Below are positions 22,285-23,770 of a stretch of 23,770 nucleotides of DNA, piece after piece. The stretch spans positions 1 through 23,770 of the forward strand of contig CAYVCL010000050.1 in assembly GCA_964450185.1 (NCBI GenBank), in the 5' to 3' direction. The stretch's first letter is position 1. The number at the start of each line of letters is the position of its first letter. Under the pieces are notes generated by a model. That model was not told where the DNA came from. It made no database searches and worked only from the letters and a program-made list of their open reading frames with translations. The position numbers and the translations under genes were made by a program. The DNA is from RUG11237 sp964450185 (GTDB lineage Bacteria; Bacillota; Clostridia; Lachnospirales; Lachnospiraceae).

Positions 22285-23694
22285 TCATGCCTTTTTCAGA
22301 AATAAATTTACTACAAAGCCATTTTCATTGTAAAACTCCATGCCGCCTTCCATTCCTTCCATGAAGTTTTTTGCCAGATACAACCCAAGCCCGGAACCTG
22401 ACTTGCCTTTGGCATTGCTTCCCCGGTAAAACTTTTCCGCTGCCAGAGAAAGTTCTTCTTCCGGCATCCCATCCCCCATATCTTTTATCTGTATTTGTAC
22501 TCCGCCTTCCTGCTCCATAAATTTTACATAACATTCTGTTTTTGCATATTTATAGGCATTATGAATAATATTATCTATCACTTGCTTTAAGCGAAGTTCA
22601 TCAAAATACAGCAGACATTCCGGTATGTTGTTTTCCAGCACAATTTCTCCGTAATACTTTTGCTCCAGAATCATTTCTTCTACCTGCTCCATAAATTTTA
22701 CATAACATTCTGTTTTTGCATATTTATAGGCATTATGAATAATATTATCTATCACTTGCTTTAAGCGAAGTTCATCAAAATACAGCAGACATTCCGGTAT
22801 GTTGTTTTCCAGCACAATTTCTCCGTAATACTTTTGCTCCAGAATCATTTCTTCTACCAGTAAAGAGCTTTTTTCTTCCGGCTCTACTTTTAACACTTCC
22901 AGTTCTTCTAAGGTTGCATGAAACATATTTCCAACTAAGCTGTCTATCATTTCTGCTTTGTTTGCGATTACCTCTATCTTGTCCAGGGTATCTTCCTTTT
23001 TCTCTTTCACCTGAAGCACTTCACAGACAGCTTTTATGGTAGCAATGGGTGTTTTAATATCATGGGACAATTCTGCTACCAGCTCCTTTTTGCTTCTGTT
23101 TGCTGCATATTCACTTTCCCTCGCCCGCTTTAATTCTTCTCTCATCAGGTCAAAGCTTTCTGTAAAAGCGCCAAAGAAATTATGACGGTTCATAGGCAAT
23201 GGAATATCCAGATTTCCTTTTGCAATCTCTGTGGAAAATTTTTGAAGCTTTTGAAAGGGGCGTACAAAGGATAGATACACCGTCCCCAGCAGAACATACA
23301 CTAGCATAGAAATTATCAAACAAACCATAATTACTGTGGAATACAATTCCTTTTGTAATTGCTGATATTTTTCTCCCTGAATGTTAAATACAATTTTTCC
23401 TTTTATGGTTTCCTGCTCCCAATAATCCAAAAGCAATTTTCCCTCCTGTAGTGCCTCATTCAATCGGCTTTCATAATCTTCATCTGTCAAAAACAAAATT
23501 TCGCAATTTCTCTTTTCTTCTATAGAATATCTTTCTTCTCCTTGTTTGATATCCGTTTCGATTAATTTTACTGCTTCATTGACCGCCAGCATATCCACTG
23601 CCCTGTAGTCTGTTTCGTTCATTTCCTTAGCAAACATTATCAGCAATACTAACATCACTGCTGTGTAAACCACGGCGATATATCTGATTTTCAT
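22285..23694 (-). CDS. Sensor histidine kinase with perfect internal 58-residue duplication
   Basis: A 469-residue membrane kinase. Span 1 is at about residues 5-22, an outer domain at 23-118, span 2 at 119-142, then HAMP (about 143-195), the phosphoacceptor H-box ELSHDIKTPIATIK with His211, and the ATPase domain with G1 DMGDGMP and G2 GSGLGLYLAK. Residues 280-337 are repeated exactly at 338-395, including the N-box RLKQVIDNIIHNAYKYAK that binds ATP-Mg. Without the copy the protein would have 411 residues. The reading frame is kept, but two N-boxes are expected to disturb the ATPase fold. The start (23692-23694) follows GGGAGG; a reading from 23766 would overlap the preceding regulator gene. 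It probably phosphorylates that regulator to induce the exporter. Confidence 0.9.
   Translation of the reverse strand: MKIRYIAVVYTAVMLVLLIMFAKEMNETDYRAVDMLAVNEAVKLIETDIKQGEERYSIEEKRNCEILFLTDEDYESRLNEALQEGKLLLDYWEQETIKGKIVFNIQGEKYQQLQKELYSTVIMVCLIISMLVYVLLGTVYLSFVRPFQKLQKFSTEIAKGNLDIPLPMNRHNFFGAFTESFDLMREELKRARESEYAANRSKKELVAELSHDIKTPIATIKAVCEVLQVKEKKEDTLDKIEVIANKAEMIDSLVGNMFHATLEELEVLKVEPEEKSSLLVEEMILEQKYYGEIVLENNIPECLLYFDELRLKQVIDNIIHNAYKYAKTECYVKFMEQVEEMILEQKYYGEIVLENNIPECLLYFDELRLKQVIDNIIHNAYKYAKTECYVKFMEQEGGVQIQIKDMGDGMPEEELSLAAEKFYRGSNAKGKSGSGLGLYLAKNFMEGMEGGMEFYNENGFVVNLFLKKA
22511..22858 (-). repeat. Perfect 174-bp tandem duplication inside the kinase gene
   Basis: Copies 22511-22684 and 22685-22858 are identical base for base, directly adjacent, and a multiple of three. 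The junction shares only CC with the left flank. It covers the kinase N-box. Absence of any difference points to a recent event or to an assembly or culture artefact. Confidence 0.95.
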
Positions 23695-23744
23695 GATAAC
23701 CTCCCTTAGTAATTTATAATCTCTCGGAATCTCTAAGCCATTAT

Positions 23745-23770
23745 TTATAAGACTTTCTGATTCCATTTTT
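23745..23770 (-). CDS. C-terminal end of a probable response regulator (partial)
   Basis: The minus strand reads ...KWNQKVL and a stop, running off the window edge. A Gly-Tyr-Lys-Trp-type ending is usual for the winged helix of OmpR-family regulators, and such a gene is expected just before the kinase, 50 bases upstream of its start. Only seven residues are visible, so the call rests mostly on position. Confidence 0.4.

Overview
The window looks like a chromosomal stretch of a low-GC Gram-positive gut-type Clostridia, most likely Lachnospiraceae. Support: AT-rich coding, strong AGGAGG-type ribosome sites, ECF-sigma/zinc-finger anti-sigma pairs, a fused substrate-binding/permease amino-acid transporter, an Lsa/CplR-like ABC-F protein and an FtsX-type peptide-export ABC system. 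Nearly all genes lie on the minus strand; only a Sel1-repeat gene and one small acetyltransferase lie on the plus strand. I see no tRNA, rRNA, CRISPR array or intact transposase.

Layout, left to right. 1-253: a decayed fragment of a RepA_N-type replication initiator. 254-2327: an ECF sigma factor, two zinc-finger anti-sigma-like membrane proteins and a membrane-anchored protein (one operon read leftwards). 2403-2646: a large palindromic structured element. 2699-7290: RecQ helicase, then a two-gene polar amino-acid ABC transporter with its own promoter. 7412-9235: an ABC-F ribosome-protection gene behind a complete attenuator (promoter, three-codon leader peptide, alternative hairpins, terminator). 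9270-10542: an unknown cytoplasmic protein overlapping a PAP2 phosphatase. 10629-10866: a second copy of the structured element, in the opposite orientation. 10883-13720: a NUDIX hydrolase, two unrelated long hairpins, an acetyltransferase and an adenosine-deaminase-like enzyme. 13993-15231: the Sel1-repeat protein. 15338-16102: a MerR/TipAL-type regulator behind a 19-bp-spacer promoter. 16242-18303: an AAA ATPase plus TOPRIM protein pair resembling phage-defence modules. 18549-18998: a small acetyltransferase. 19066-23770: an FtsX-type ABC exporter, a histidine kinase with a perfect 174-bp internal duplication, and the last codons of its probable response regulator.

A theme is sensing of and defence against antibiotics and other stresses: drug-induced attenuation of the ABC-F gene, a TipAL-like regulator, a two-component system next to an ABC exporter, an ECF/anti-sigma operon, and a candidate ATPase/TOPRIM defence pair. 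The observation most likely to be undescribed is the repeated element at 2403-2646 and 10629-10866. Both copies have perfect outer stems (33 and 30 bp) whose sequences differ but remain fully paired. Both share identical internal-loop sequences and a 73-nt core with 70 identities. This is the pattern of a conserved structured RNA or of a palindromic mobile element. The attenuator, the permuted substrate-binding domain and the kinase duplication are the next strongest points.
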